Shown: one piece after another, positions 42,362-51,527 of the stretch
Numbering within the stretch: position 1 is the stretch's first letter
Layout of the letters: each line of letters opens with the position of its first letter
Source: Hymenobacter arizonensis
Lineage (GTDB): Bacteria > Bacteroidota > Bacteroidia > Cytophagales > Hymenobacteraceae
Direction: 5' to 3'
NCBI RefSeq assembly: GCF_900115775.1
Contig: NZ_FOXS01000002.1
Coordinates: 434,001 to 498,000 of the forward strand
Length of the DNA stretch: 64,000 nucleotides
The notes under the pieces: generated by a model
Seen by the model: the letters and a program-made list of their open reading frames with translations, nothing else
Database searches by the model: none
Told to the model about the DNA's origin: nothing
Program-made: the position numbers and the translations under genes

Positions 42362-43465
42362 GTGCGAGTGGCGGTGCACGTGGCGCTCTGGGTGCTGTAT
42401 GCGCTCTATTGGCACTCGGTGTATGCGGGTGGCTTTGGCAAAGACCCGCTCATACATTGGGGTTTTGCCCTGAAGGATACGGTAGCAGCCATCGTGGGCT
42501 TTTACTTTTTCTCGGGGGTAGTGCTGCCACGGCTGCTGCTCCGGCGGCGCTGGCTGCTCACGGTGCTGGGCGTGGTGGCCATCTACTACACTTGGGCGCT
42601 GATTTCTTACAGCTTCTTCCTGCTGGTTGATGCCTATGCGCTGGTGCCGAAAACCCAGAGCTACGTCTACCGCATCCTCGACAAAGGCCTTTGGACCGGC
42701 GTCTTAAGCTGGTACGGCGTCAGCATCGGGCTCTTCGATTTCAGCGTCATCATCATGCCCCCGCTGCTGGTGCGCTTCATCCAGTTTTTGCTGGTGAGCA
42801 GCAACCGCAGCCTGCGCCTGCAGCGCGAAAGCCTCAACCTCGAAATCAACTTTCTCAAGGCGCAGGTCAACCCGCACTTTCTCTTCAACACCCTCAACAA
42901 CCTCTACACCCTGGTGATAAAGCAGGACGAGCGCGCGCCCGCCATCGTACGGCACCTCGCCGACCTCATGCACTACACCGTGTATGAATCAAACGCCCCG
43001 CTCATGCCGCTGGCTAAGGAAACCGCTTTTTTGGAGTCTTATTTGGAGCTGGAGCGGCTGCGCTACGGCCCCAAAGTGCGCATAGCCTACCGCCCGCCAG
43101 CTCCCGGTGCCACGGGCGAGCTGGCGCCGCTGCTGTTTTTTCCCTTTGTCGAAAACGCCTTCAAGCACGGCATCGACAGCAGCCTCGACGACTCGTGGGT
43201 TGAAATTGAGCTGGCCGTGGCCCAGGGCCAGCTGCACTTCGCGGTGCGCAACAGCTACAGCCCCAGCGCCCCGCGACGCGAAGTGGGCGGCGTAGGCATT
43301 GCCAACGTCCGCAAGCGCCTCGCTCTGCACTACGCCCCTTCCGACTACCACCTGGCCATCACCCAAACAGCCGAGGCCTACGAGGTAACCCTCACGCTGC
43401 GCCTGGCCAACGCCACTTCTCCCCTATGTCCTTCGCCCGCTTCCACCGTTTTGCTGCATGATTAA
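42362..43465 (+). CDS. LytS/YehU-type sensor histidine kinase
   Basis: A protein of 367 residues. Four hydrophobic segments (about 5-20, 38-58, 63-90, 115-145) are followed by a short coiled coil and the His_kinase domain: LKAQVNPHFLFNTLNN with H172, N-box PFVENAFKHG (N265), and G-box GVGIANVRKRL (about 307-317). All catalytic marks are present, unlike in the preceding gene. The start is a GTG at 42362; just before it an out-of-frame string (MTEIHAPR from GTG 42340) looks like a kinase start, so a one-base difference may have moved the start. It phosphorylates the LytTR regulator, whose gene overlaps its end by 8 bases. Confidence 0.9.
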   Translation: MRVAVHVALWVLYALYWHSVYAGGFGKDPLIHWGFALKDTVAAIVGFYFFSGVVLPRLLLRRRWLLTVLGVVAIYYTWALISYSFFLLVDAYALVPKTQSYVYRILDKGLWTGVLSWYGVSIGLFDFSVIIMPPLLVRFIQFLLVSSNRSLRLQRESLNLEINFLKAQVNPHFLFNTLNNLYTLVIKQDERAPAIVRHLADLMHYTVYESNAPLMPLAKETAFLESYLELERLRYGPKVRIAYRPPAPGATGELAPLLFFPFVENAFKHGIDSSLDDSWVEIELAVAQGQLHFAVRNSYSPSAPRREVGGVGIANVRKRLALHYAPSDYHLAITQTAEAYEVTLTLRLANATSPLCPSPASTVLLHD

Positions 43466-44156
43466 CTGCCTGATTATCGACGACGAGCCCTTTGCCCGCG
43501 AACTGCTCGAAGGCTACGTAGCCCAACTGCCCGGTCTGAACCTGGTAGCCAGCTGCGAGCACGTGTTCGAGGCGCTGGAGGTACTGCAGCAGCAGCGCGT
43601 CGACCTGCTGTTTTCCGACATCAACATGCCGCAGGTCAACGGCATCGAGTTCCTGCGCTCGCTGCCCAACCCGCCTTACGTCATCTTCGTCACCGCCTCG
43701 CCGCACTACGCCCTCGAAGGCTTCGAGCTCGATGCGCTTGACTACGTGGTAAAGCCCGTCTCATTTCCGCGCTTCATGAAGGCCGTGAACAAGGCCGTGA
43801 GCCTGCTAGGCAGCAAGCCAGCGCCAGTGGCCACGCCCGCGCCCCAGTTCCTGTTTGTGAAGGAAGGCAACTCGCTGCAGCGCGTGCTTTTCGATGAGAT
43901 TTACTACATCGAAGGTCTGCGCGACTACATCCGCATCGTGCTCAAAAACCGCTTCGTGGTCACCTACCTGCGCATGAGCCGCATCGAAGACCAGCTGCCG
44001 GCTGACCGGTTTATCCGCATTCAGAAATCCTACATCGTGCGCCTGGATGCCATCAAGGCCATCATCGGAAACGAAGTTGAGCTATACGACTCCACCGACC
44101 AGCTGCCCATTGGCAAGCAGTACAAGGAGTTGTTACTGGACCGGTTTGGCTTGTAA
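43458..44156 (+). CDS. LytTR-family response regulator, partner of the LytS kinase
   Basis: A protein of 232 residues. The receiver domain (1-118) has IIDDEP (6-11), D54 in LFSDINMP and K99 in YVVKPV. The LytTR DNA-binding domain is at about 134-232 (FLFVKEGNSLQRVLFDEIYYIEG; FIRIQKSYIVRLDAI). It overlaps the kinase gene by 8 bases, showing translational coupling. It probably controls the divergent barrel gene (38613-41078) and its own operon (inference). A GTAG repeat pair follows after 50 bases (44207-44300). Confidence 0.92.
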   Translation: MINCLIIDDEPFARELLEGYVAQLPGLNLVASCEHVFEALEVLQQQRVDLLFSDINMPQVNGIEFLRSLPNPPYVIFVTASPHYALEGFELDALDYVVKPVSFPRFMKAVNKAVSLLGSKPAPVATPAPQFLFVKEGNSLQRVLFDEIYYIEGLRDYIRIVLKNRFVVTYLRMSRIEDQLPADRFIRIQKSYIVRLDAIKAIIGNEVELYDSTDQLPIGKQYKELLLDRFGL

Positions 44157-44206
44157 ATTTTAATTATACGCATCGCGAAGTGGAATGCGAAAATCGGCTG
44201 GCGGAG

Positions 44207-44300
44207 GTAGAGACGCAATATGTTGCGTCTCGTCGTTGAACGACTTGAATAAAACAACCCAATGTCGCTGTCCCGGAGACGCAAAATATCGCGTCTCTAC
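44207..44300. repeat. Inverted pair of GTAG-headed REP-like hairpins
   Basis: GTAG plus AGACGCAATATGTTGCGTCT on the left; on the right the inverted copy reads GAGACGCAAAATATCGCGTCTCTAC. The arms carry GTCGTTGAACGAC just inside, the same inner sequence as in the pair at 26577-26672. The right inner part has diverged. It lies between the LytTR regulator and an ECF sigma gene. Confidence 0.8.
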
Positions 44301-44451
44301 CTCGTTCTCGCAAACCACTTTATGAGCAGTATAGCTGAATTACAGCAGGTAACTGAGAGTAAGTGAAATATATTTACGGGTTGCGGCAGCCTTTGTGGGC
44401 TGCGGCTTGTCTGCCCCGCACCTGCCACCTGTGCGGGCTTACCTTGCCTTC

Positions 44452-45009
44452 ATGCCAGCTCCACCCGCTGACCTAGCCAACCTGCTTGCCCGATGCCACC
44501 GCCACGAGCCGGCGGCGCAACGCCAACTCTACGCACTATACGCCGGGCGCATGCTGGGCGTGGCTCGCCGCTATGTACACTCGGCGGCAGAGGCCGAAGA
44601 CATTTTGCAAGATGCCTTCGTGAAGGCATTCACGCACCTCAGTGGGTTCCGGGCCGAGGGCTCATTTGAGGGCTGGCTGCGGCGCATTGTGGTCACCACG
44701 GCCCTCAACAACTGGCAAAGCGGGCAGCACCGCCGCAAGCAACTGCTGCTCGACGATGTGCCCGAGCCCTTCGCCGCCGACTCCAGCGCCCTCGAGCGCC
44801 TCAACGTGGCCGAGGTGCTGGCCCTGATGGAGCAACTGCCCGACGGCTGCCGGCTGGTGCTCAACCTCTACGCCGTGGACGGCTACAATCACAGCGAAAT
44901 CGCGGAGCTGCTGGGCATCCAGGTCAGCACCTCGAAGGCCCAACTTAGCAAGGCCCGCAAACAACTTCACCTGCTGCACCAGCGGCAGAACAGCTATTTG
45001 AAATCATGA
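44452..45009 (+). CDS. ECF-type RNA polymerase sigma factor
   Basis: A protein of 185 residues from ATG 44452 (the frame opens at 44395). Region 2 reads RQLYALYAGRMLGVARRYVHSAAEAEDILQDAFVKAFTHLSGFR (DNA -10 contact); region 4 reads LPDGCRLVLNLYAVDGYNHSEIAELLGIQVSTSKAQLSKARKQL (helix-turn-helix). TACCTTGC at 44440-44447 is a near -7 element only 5 bases before the ATG, so its mRNA may be leaderless. The next gene begins in an ATGA overlap with its stop and encodes a membrane-anchored protein that probably controls it. Confidence 0.9.
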   Translation: MPAPPADLANLLARCHRHEPAAQRQLYALYAGRMLGVARRYVHSAAEAEDILQDAFVKAFTHLSGFRAEGSFEGWLRRIVVTTALNNWQSGQHRRKQLLLDDVPEPFAADSSALERLNVAEVLALMEQLPDGCRLVLNLYAVDGYNHSEIAELLGIQVSTSKAQLSKARKQLHLLHQRQNSYLKS

Positions 45010-46793
45010 TGGAAGAACCGGAAGAAGACCGCCTCGACCAGTCCCTGCGCAATAAATTCGAAGATTTCGACCTAACCCCAAGCGCACAGGTTTGGGCCGG
45101 TATCGAACAGCGGATACCTGCTTCGCCGGCCCCGATGCTGCGGGTGCGCCGTCGGCCGGTGCCGCTGCCATTGCTGTTTGGGCTCACGGCGCTGTTGGCG
45201 GGGCTGCTGGGGTGGCTGTTGCCGCGCGGCAGTGCCTCGCACAATGCGGAACGGACTAGTGCACACTCTGTAACTTCCACAACTGTAAAAACTGAGTCGG
45301 AAGGAGAAAGAACCGGCAGCACCACTACTAATGACGACAAGAACCACTCACTGCTGACTGAAAGAGGCACTGCTCAGGTTCGACAATCAGCTTCTCCTTC
45401 CGTTCTACCTCAGCAACCACGGAGGACAGACATAGCAAAGCTGCGTGGTATAACTGCGTCCTCATCCCAATCATCCAGCCTAGTTCCTAACTCTTCAGTT
45501 TTAGAAGATAAAGCTTCGCTAAATCCTGCTGTCCCTACAGTGGCGAAACAAAACATTCCGCTTTCACCCACCGCAACAGCTGCTACAACAAGCGCGACTT
45601 CAGTTTCGGCAGCAACACCGGATTCCAGTAAGGCAGCAACTTCGACCTCCGGCAATGATTCGCTGCCGGCTACCTTACGCACCTTGGCAGCCCTTGAGCG
45701 CCAAACCCTAGTTCAACTCCCTAGCATCACCACGCTTGCACCCGGGGCCCCGCCAACGGGAGACCGTACCGCTTTACTCAACAACTTGCGGGCCGAGCGG
45801 GCCGAGCTGCTCCGCTTGCATCGGCGTACCGATAGCACGTTGCTGGCGTTGGGCGACGCGCCCGGCGCATCGCTTCCGCCTGCCGTTCCATCACCAGCCC
45901 CCGACACCGCCCGGCCCCGCCCTCTAACCAACCGCTGGAGCCTGCTGCTCACGGCTGCTCCGGAGCAAAACACGCTCGGCCTGCAAGGCCGCAATGGCGA
46001 TAGCCTCACGGCCTTACGCCGCAACCACGAAACCGGCCGGGCAGGCATCAATGCAGCCCTAATGGCCGAATACCGCCTCACGCCGCGCCTGAGCGTGGGC
46101 GGCGGTGTGGGCTACAGCACCTTCGGCACTAATCTGGCCCTGACCACCAAAAACACGAACCTGCAAGTGCGCTACGATACCGCCACCACGAGCAGCACTA
46201 ATACCCAAACCACCACCAGCCGCACGTATACCGTTCGGCTTGTCTACATACGGCAGCTTGTCCCGGTGCCCGGGCCCGGGGCGATTCGCTACGATACCAT
46301 TTATGTGCCTCGCAGCGATACGTCCTACACCACCGTGGTGCAACGCACCAACTTCCTGTTATTTAACCGGACGACGACGCCGCTCATCAGCAAGCGAGAA
46401 GCCATCGTTTCCCAGCAGCTGCAGTCCAACTACCGCTTCTTCACGGTGCCGGTGCACCTGCGCTACCGCCTCACTATGGGCCCCGGGCGCTGGTGGACCG
46501 ATGTGGCGGCGGGTGCCCAGTTCCAGTTTTTCCTCGGCGGCACACAGGTGGTAACCGACGATGGCGAGAACTTCCGCACCGAAAGCATCCGGGCGGGCAG
46601 CGGGCCTTTCCGGCCGCTAAACCTGGGCTTGTCTGGCTCCCTGGCCCTGAACTATGCCCTCACCAATCGCCTCAGCGTGAGCGTGGCGCCCAGTATGCGC
46701 TGGCAGGCCCTATCGGTTTATAAAGCCGAAACCGGCTTGCGGCAGCAGCCCGTGGCCACGGGCCTGATGTTCGGGGTTCGATTCGGACTATAA
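45006..46793 (+). CDS. Probable anti-sigma protein with a C-terminal beta-barrel-like domain
   Basis: A protein of 595 residues. The acidic N-terminus (1-50: DQSLRNKFEDFDLTPSAQVWAGIEQRI) is of the kind found in proteins following ECF sigma genes, then one membrane helix (53-72, PLPLLFGLTALLAGLLGWLLP). A Ser/Thr-rich disordered linker (about 75-270) leads to a domain rich in alternating beta strands (AALMAEYRLTPRLSVGGGVGY; LVYIRQLVPVPGPGAIRYDTIYV; FFTVPVHLRYRL; ALNYALTNRLSVSVAPSMRW) ending in MFGVRFGL, like outer-membrane barrels. The gene overlaps the sigma gene stop by 4 bases. The linker is long enough to span the periplasm, so one chain may link both membranes (inference). Confidence 0.78.
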   Translation: MMEEPEEDRLDQSLRNKFEDFDLTPSAQVWAGIEQRIPASPAPMLRVRRRPVPLPLLFGLTALLAGLLGWLLPRGSASHNAERTSAHSVTSTTVKTESEGERTGSTTTNDDKNHSLLTERGTAQVRQSASPSVLPQQPRRTDIAKLRGITASSSQSSSLVPNSSVLEDKASLNPAVPTVAKQNIPLSPTATAATTSATSVSAATPDSSKAATSTSGNDSLPATLRTLAALERQTLVQLPSITTLAPGAPPTGDRTALLNNLRAERAELLRLHRRTDSTLLALGDAPGASLPPAVPSPAPDTARPRPLTNRWSLLLTAAPEQNTLGLQGRNGDSLTALRRNHETGRAGINAALMAEYRLTPRLSVGGGVGYSTFGTNLALTTKNTNLQVRYDTATTSSTNTQTTTSRTYTVRLVYIRQLVPVPGPGAIRYDTIYVPRSDTSYTTVVQRTNFLLFNRTTTPLISKREAIVSQQLQSNYRFFTVPVHLRYRLTMGPGRWWTDVAAGAQFQFFLGGTQVVTDDGENFRTESIRAGSGPFRPLNLGLSGSLALNYALTNRLSVSVAPSMRWQALSVYKAETGLRQQPVATGLMFGVRFGL

Positions 46794-46949
46794 ATAAATA
46801 GTTAAAAGTATCAGCAGCCTTTTCTACGGATGGCTGGTCTGCAACAGTGAAACCGCAAGCACCCGTGGCCCGGCCGGCACGGAGCGGATTTACTACTGAC
46901 GCACGGCCACGCTTATGGCACCCTTCCCATCCATCATTTCCTACTGCTG

Positions 46950-49727
46950 ATGAAAATTTTGCACCCCCGCTTTCTATTTGCGCTGCTGCTACTGCTCCTG
47001 GGCTCACGCAGCGAGTTGTGGGCTCAATCCTTTGCCTGGGCCAGGGTTGCGGGCGGCACCGTCGACACCGCCTATGTGCGGGCTCAGGCCAGCGCTACCG
47101 ACGCGGCGGGCAATACCTATATCATTGTCAATTTCACTAACAGTGTTCTGATTGGCACTATTCAGCTCACTGCTCCGGGCCAGAGGGCGCTGGCAGTGGT
47201 TAAATATGATTTAGCGGGCCGTCTGGAGTGGGCCAAACCGTTAGTCAACATTTCGAATCCTCATTTAGCCGCCGATAATGTCGCGGGTGGGGTCTTTGTC
47301 GTTGCGGTCAACGACGGCGGTGGCACCTGGGATGGCGCGCCCGTACCCACCGCGACCGGTGCCAGCTTTTATGCTAAATGCTCGGCAAATGGCGCGCTGC
47401 AGTGGAGCAACTCCCTACCCGTACCATACTATTCATATACCGTCGGAGACGAAAGCGTGGTGACAGATGCTTCCGGCAACGCCTACGTGAGCGGAACCGT
47501 GCGAACCGCCAGCTCCGTAGGAGGTACGCTCGTGGATGCTTCCCAAAACTACGTGTTCAAAACTGATGGCGGTGGAGCTATCCAGTGGGTGCAAGTCGTG
47601 CACGGAACGTCGACTACTACGCCGTTTAATTATTTAAAACTCGGTCCGAAACCGGCTGGTGGCTGCCTAATAAGCGGCTTCTTCGATACCACGGGCCTTT
47701 ACTTGGGTTCTGGTACCGGCACTCCATTGCTCACAGGCACTACGTTGCAGTATGGTACTGTGAGCAGCTTCGACGCCGCTGGCACTCACCAATGGAGCCG
47801 GCTAGTAGGCACTGGCCTACCACCTATTCAACAGGCATCTGCCAGCATCGCGGCATTGGCAGCTGATGCCAGCGGCAACGTATACGCTACAGGTGAAGCC
47901 TCCGGCAACTTTCAGGTGGGCAGCACGACTATCAATGGCTTTATGCTGCTCAAATACGATGCGGCGGGGGCACTGCAATGGGTGCGCACAGCTACGCCAG
48001 GAGGCGGTTACAGTAGCGGCCGGCTGCTAACTGTGACTTCCAGTGGCCCAACTGTAGTGGTTCAAGGCTTCGTGACCGTGGGCACCCTGACCTTGCGGGC
48101 GCCTTTCAACTTCGTACACTTCAACGACCAAGGCCTGCCCCAATGGGTAACTGCCGACGCTTATGTCCCCCAGCCAGCCGCTACCACGCCCTATTTCGTG
48201 CCAACCGGAATGGGCAGCGACGCGCAAGGCAACATGTACCCAGTGGGCTCGTCTAGTTTTTCTTATGCGGTGACATTGCCTGCTGTTCAACTGGGTGCGC
48301 AAACCGCCGTGGGCACAGGGGCCATCGTGGCCCGGCTCAACGCATACGCTAATACGCTGCGCGGAAACGTGTACTTCGATGCAAACGCCAACGGTGTGCA
48401 GGACAGCGGCGAGGGCGTATTTCCACGTCAAACTACTGGCGTGCTGGAGCAGGGCACTGCCACAATATATTCGCCCGTAGGGCCCGACGGGGTGCTGCAA
48501 GTCTATGCAGACCCTGGGGCCTACACCCTACGCTTGGGCTCCTTGCCTGCGCACTACACCGTGTCGCAGCCTGTCAGCGGAGCCTACACCGGGAGCTTTA
48601 GCGGCAGCAACCAGCTGGTGTCCGGGCAAAACTTTGGCATTGCGCCCATTGCCAACTTGCCCGACCTCCGCATCACCCTCACCCCTTATAATTTGCCTCG
48701 GGCAGGCGAGACCACCCAATACCGCCTCACCCTGGAAAACGTGGGCACCACTACCCTACCGGCTGGTTCGGTCACCCTCACGCTTGACGCGCTGGCGCAA
48801 TACATAAGGAGTACCCCCAGCGGAACTGTTTCAGGTCAGGTCATCAGGTGGAACTACGGGGCCTTGGCACCCTTCAATCAATTGAACTACGACGTACTCT
48901 GGAGCCTACCCGTGACAATTCCCCTGGCCACGCCCCTGACGACAACGGCAGCCGCACCAGTCACCGGCGACGTGGCACCCAACGACAACACTGTTGCCCT
49001 GGCCCAAACCGTAGTGGGCCCTTATGACCCCAACAGCATTGAGGTAAACTACGAATTCCTTACCCCAGCGCAGGTCACGGCACAGCAGCCGCTCGATTAC
49101 ACCATCCATTTTCAGAACCTGGGCACGGCATCGGCTACTACCGTCATTCTCAGCGATACCCTGGATTTCCGCAAGCTCAACTTAAATTCCCTGCTGGTGA
49201 TAGCGCAGTCGCACAATTGCGTTTGGAGCCTCACCAGCAATGGCCTGCTTACCGTTCGCTTTCCCAACATCAACCTACCCGAAAGCAGCGCCGACGAAAT
49301 GGGGTCACAGGGCTTTGTGCGGTTCCGGGTGCAGCCCCGCTCTACCCTAACCGTGGGAGAGATTGTTCCCAATGAGGCGGGCATCGTGTTCGACTACAAT
49401 GAACCGGTGATTACCAACACGGCCACCACAACGGTATTCTTAGCCACAGCAACTCTAGTTCGGCACGATGCTACCGCCGCCTGGACAGCCTACCCCAACC
49501 CGGCAACCGACGTCGTGACGGTATCGGCTGACTTGGCCACCGCTGGCCCCGTGCGCATAGAGCTCATTGATGCGCTGGGCCGGACCGTACGCCAACAAAC
49601 CTTGCAAGCCCCAGCCGGCGCCCTGCGCCAAACCCTGGATTTGCGCGGGTTGGCAGCTGGCGTGTACGTGCTGCGGCTCACCCCGCCCACTGGGTCATCT
49701 TTCACCCGGCGGTTGGTGCACGAATAA
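46950..49727 (+). CDS. T9SS-sorted surface protein with SBBP-like, SdrD_B-like and DUF11/CARDB-like domains
   Basis: A protein of 925 residues with a signal peptide (1-25, ELWAQ). The N-terminal half is an SBBP-like beta-propeller repeat (KYDLAGRLEWAKPL; DASGNAYVSGTV; DASGNVYATGEASGNFQVGSTTINGFMLLKYDAAGALQWVRTA). An SdrD_B-like module (LRGNVYFDANANGVQDSGEG) follows at about 470-490, then CARDB/DUF11-like domains (PDLRITLTPYNLPRAGETTQYRLTLENVG; LDYTIHFQNLGTASATTVILSDTLD). The end is a type A T9SS C-terminal domain (YPNPATDVVTVS, LIDALGRTVRQQTL, GLAAGVYVLRL). It should be exported and anchored on the cell surface. Its own terminator follows. Confidence 0.88.
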   Translation: MKILHPRFLFALLLLLLGSRSELWAQSFAWARVAGGTVDTAYVRAQASATDAAGNTYIIVNFTNSVLIGTIQLTAPGQRALAVVKYDLAGRLEWAKPLVNISNPHLAADNVAGGVFVVAVNDGGGTWDGAPVPTATGASFYAKCSANGALQWSNSLPVPYYSYTVGDESVVTDASGNAYVSGTVRTASSVGGTLVDASQNYVFKTDGGGAIQWVQVVHGTSTTTPFNYLKLGPKPAGGCLISGFFDTTGLYLGSGTGTPLLTGTTLQYGTVSSFDAAGTHQWSRLVGTGLPPIQQASASIAALAADASGNVYATGEASGNFQVGSTTINGFMLLKYDAAGALQWVRTATPGGGYSSGRLLTVTSSGPTVVVQGFVTVGTLTLRAPFNFVHFNDQGLPQWVTADAYVPQPAATTPYFVPTGMGSDAQGNMYPVGSSSFSYAVTLPAVQLGAQTAVGTGAIVARLNAYANTLRGNVYFDANANGVQDSGEGVFPRQTTGVLEQGTATIYSPVGPDGVLQVYADPGAYTLRLGSLPAHYTVSQPVSGAYTGSFSGSNQLVSGQNFGIAPIANLPDLRITLTPYNLPRAGETTQYRLTLENVGTTTLPAGSVTLTLDALAQYIRSTPSGTVSGQVIRWNYGALAPFNQLNYDVLWSLPVTIPLATPLTTTAAAPVTGDVAPNDNTVALAQTVVGPYDPNSIEVNYEFLTPAQVTAQQPLDYTIHFQNLGTASATTVILSDTLDFRKLNLNSLLVIAQSHNCVWSLTSNGLLTVRFPNINLPESSADEMGSQGFVRFRVQPRSTLTVGEIVPNEAGIVFDYNEPVITNTATTTVFLATATLVRHDATAAWTAYPNPATDVVTVSADLATAGPVRIELIDALGRTVRQQTLQAPAGALRQTLDLRGLAAGVYVLRLTPPTGSSFTRRLVHE

Positions 49728-49750
49728 TTTATCTGCTTGATCTGGCTAAG

Positions 49751-49792
49751 AGCCAGGCTCCCTTGCGTGGGTGGCCTGGCTTTTGGTTTTTT
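49751..49792 (+). terminator. Rho-independent terminator of the T9SS cargo gene
   Basis: Stem AGCCAGGC / GCCTGGCT with a 15-base loop, followed by TTTGGTTTTTT, 24 bases after the stop. Confidence 0.8.
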
Positions 49793-50000
49793 AAGGCCAT
49801 TGATTGGTCGACTCTTAAGCAGCATTAATGGGTAAATTTCAACGCGTTGTCGGCATTACCTGAGCGAGGCAAATTCGAGGCGGCACCCACGCCAAATCTT
49901 TGGCACGGTTTTGTAATATACCCTTGCATCGGCCAGTAGCCGGGCGCCGAGCCCGCTACCAACCAGGCCGGTTCCTCTCACTCCTCTATTCTTTCTGGTC

Positions 50001-50822
50001 ATGAAAATTTCACGCCTTTCGGGCGGCCTGGCCGCGGCTTGCCTTTTGATTTCAACTTTTGCCGGTTCAGCCTCGGCCCAGGGTGCCCGCGATGCTTATG
50101 GCAACCCCAAAGCGGCGCCATCGCCCCGGCCAGCCGGCACCGCACCAGTGCGCCGCGCGCCGGTTCGCACCCAACCATCGTATTCAGCTCCGGCCAGCAC
50201 TGGCAGCAACTCCAGCGTCCGCTTCGGCTTTCGCGGCGGCCTCAACTTGGCCGATGTGCAGGGCGACGCCGTGAAGAGCTTCACCGACCTGACCGGTTAT
50301 CTGCCGGAGGGCGCCATCAGCCGGGAAATGCGCCCGGGCTTCTATGCGGGCCTTTACGCCACGCTTCCGCTAGGCCCCAGCTTCGCCATTGAGCCCGGCA
50401 TCACGTATTCCGAAAAAGGCACCGTGCTGCGAGGCCGGGTGCCCGTGCCAGCCCTCGACTTCCTGAACACGCAGCTCACGGGCACGGCCCGCCTAGCCTA
50501 CATCGATGTACCGGTGCTCGCCAAGGTGTTCGTGACGCCCGGCTTCTACCTCTACGCCGGTCCGCAGGCCTCGTTCCTGGTTAGCGGCAAGGCCCGCGTC
50601 GAAGCTGGTGCCCTCGGCTTCAACGCCTATCGCCAGGACTTCGACCTCTCCAATCAGCTCCGCAAAGTCGACTTCGCCGCCGTGGGTGGCCTGGGCTACC
50701 AGTTCGAAAACGGCCTCGGCCTGAGTGCAGGCTACGACTACGGCCTCTCCTCCCTCGACTCCGGCAGGCGCTTCGACGCCCAGAACCGCGTAGTGAAAGT
50801 GGGCCTGAACTACTCCTTCTAA
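50001..50822 (+). CDS. Porin-like outer-membrane beta-barrel protein
   Basis: A protein of 273 residues. Signal peptide 1-26 (GSASAQ), then a Pro/Ala-rich linker (about 27-70), then an outer-membrane beta-barrel domain (FGFRGGLNLADVQGDAVKSF; FYAGLYATLPLGPSFAIEPGITYSEKG; LAYIDVPVLAKVFVTPGFYLYAGPQASFLVSG; LGLSAGYDYGLSSLDSG) with the C-terminal aromatic strand KVGLNYSF. It resembles PorT-like / opacity-type barrels of about eight strands. Function unknown; probable structural or small-solute role. It has its own terminator (50907-50938). Its promoter may be TACCCTTG near 49921, a one-mismatch -7 element. Confidence 0.82.
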   Translation: MKISRLSGGLAAACLLISTFAGSASAQGARDAYGNPKAAPSPRPAGTAPVRRAPVRTQPSYSAPASTGSNSSVRFGFRGGLNLADVQGDAVKSFTDLTGYLPEGAISREMRPGFYAGLYATLPLGPSFAIEPGITYSEKGTVLRGRVPVPALDFLNTQLTGTARLAYIDVPVLAKVFVTPGFYLYAGPQASFLVSGKARVEAGALGFNAYRQDFDLSNQLRKVDFAAVGGLGYQFENGLGLSAGYDYGLSSLDSGRRFDAQNRVVKVGLNYSF

Positions 50823-50906
50823 TCCCCGCTGCTGATTATCAGCCATCCTATCTCAGTTATAGAAGTTCACTTATTGCTCGGGTCATTATCCGAAATAATT
50901 TATTGA

Positions 50907-50938
50907 AAAGGCCCCACCGCTGCAACGGTGGGGCCTTT
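50907..50938. terminator. Rho-independent terminator
   Basis: AAAGGCCCCACCG / CGGTGGGGCCTTT with a 6-base loop (CTGCAA), about 85 bases after the porin stop. The A and T flanks make it work in both directions. Confidence 0.85.
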
Positions 50939-51480
50939 CTGGTTTTGAATGGTCAGACCGAGTGCAGCGAAACATGTCGCTCCATCCGCCCCGCGTCTGT
51001 CATGGTCAGGCACGAAGCATCTTATCATCGCAGCACACATTGTTCAGCAGCGCTTGAGAAGCGGCTTGACACAGCCGTACCCACAACAGGAGCCAGCCCT
51101 ACCTGCGAGAAAAAAACTATGGTCAGCCCGTTTACAAGCCCAAGCATGACCAAGTATCTATCCCAAGCTCAAAAGCCGTGACTAACGCAAATAAGCGCAT
51201 TTTCAAAGTGCGAAAAACTAAAAATCAGCCCTGGATAAAGGGACAAATTTTAACAAAAATCACCTCCTGGCACGGCTGCTCATAATTGGTACGATTCCTG
51301 CAAAACAGCTTATTAGCAACCAACCACGGAGCAATTGACCTCCGAAACCGTGGCAGCGACTGCGCCCTGGTATCCGAGAGCTGGCCACTTTCTAGTACCT
51401 TAAGCGCTGCAGTAGTTTAACCGCGCATCACAAATCGGTTTTCAAGTGAAAATTTTCTTAGGTTGGGTGACTTCGCTGTA
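50939..51480. other. Intergenic region with a decayed palindromic repeat
   Basis: About 540 bases without a supported gene. CTGTCATGGTCAGGCACGAA at 50997-51016 and on to GCATCTTATC is a changed copy of the GTCATGCTGAGC repeat family; a faint right arm (GCGGCTTGACACAG) ends at 51074. The rest is ordinary AT-mixed sequence. Confidence 0.55.
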
Positions 51481-51488
51481 TACATTTG
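51481..51488 (+). promoter_or_regulatory. -7 promoter element of the DUF2147 gene
   Basis: TACATTTG is a perfect TAnnTTTG element. A TTGG at 51463 is closer than usual (15 bases). A start near 51494 leaves a leader of about 34 bases before ATG 51528. Confidence 0.45.
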
Positions 51489-51527
51489 CTTTTAATTGCT
51501 TTCTCACATTTTCATTTAAATCCCACC

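Noticed and set aside
42340..42630. A 96-codon frame overlapping the start of the LytS kinase
   Set aside because: After the first eight residues it is an out-of-frame reading of the kinase membrane helices.
50903..51181. A 92-codon frame after the porin gene
   Set aside because: It starts inside a terminator stem and runs through a decayed palindromic repeat.
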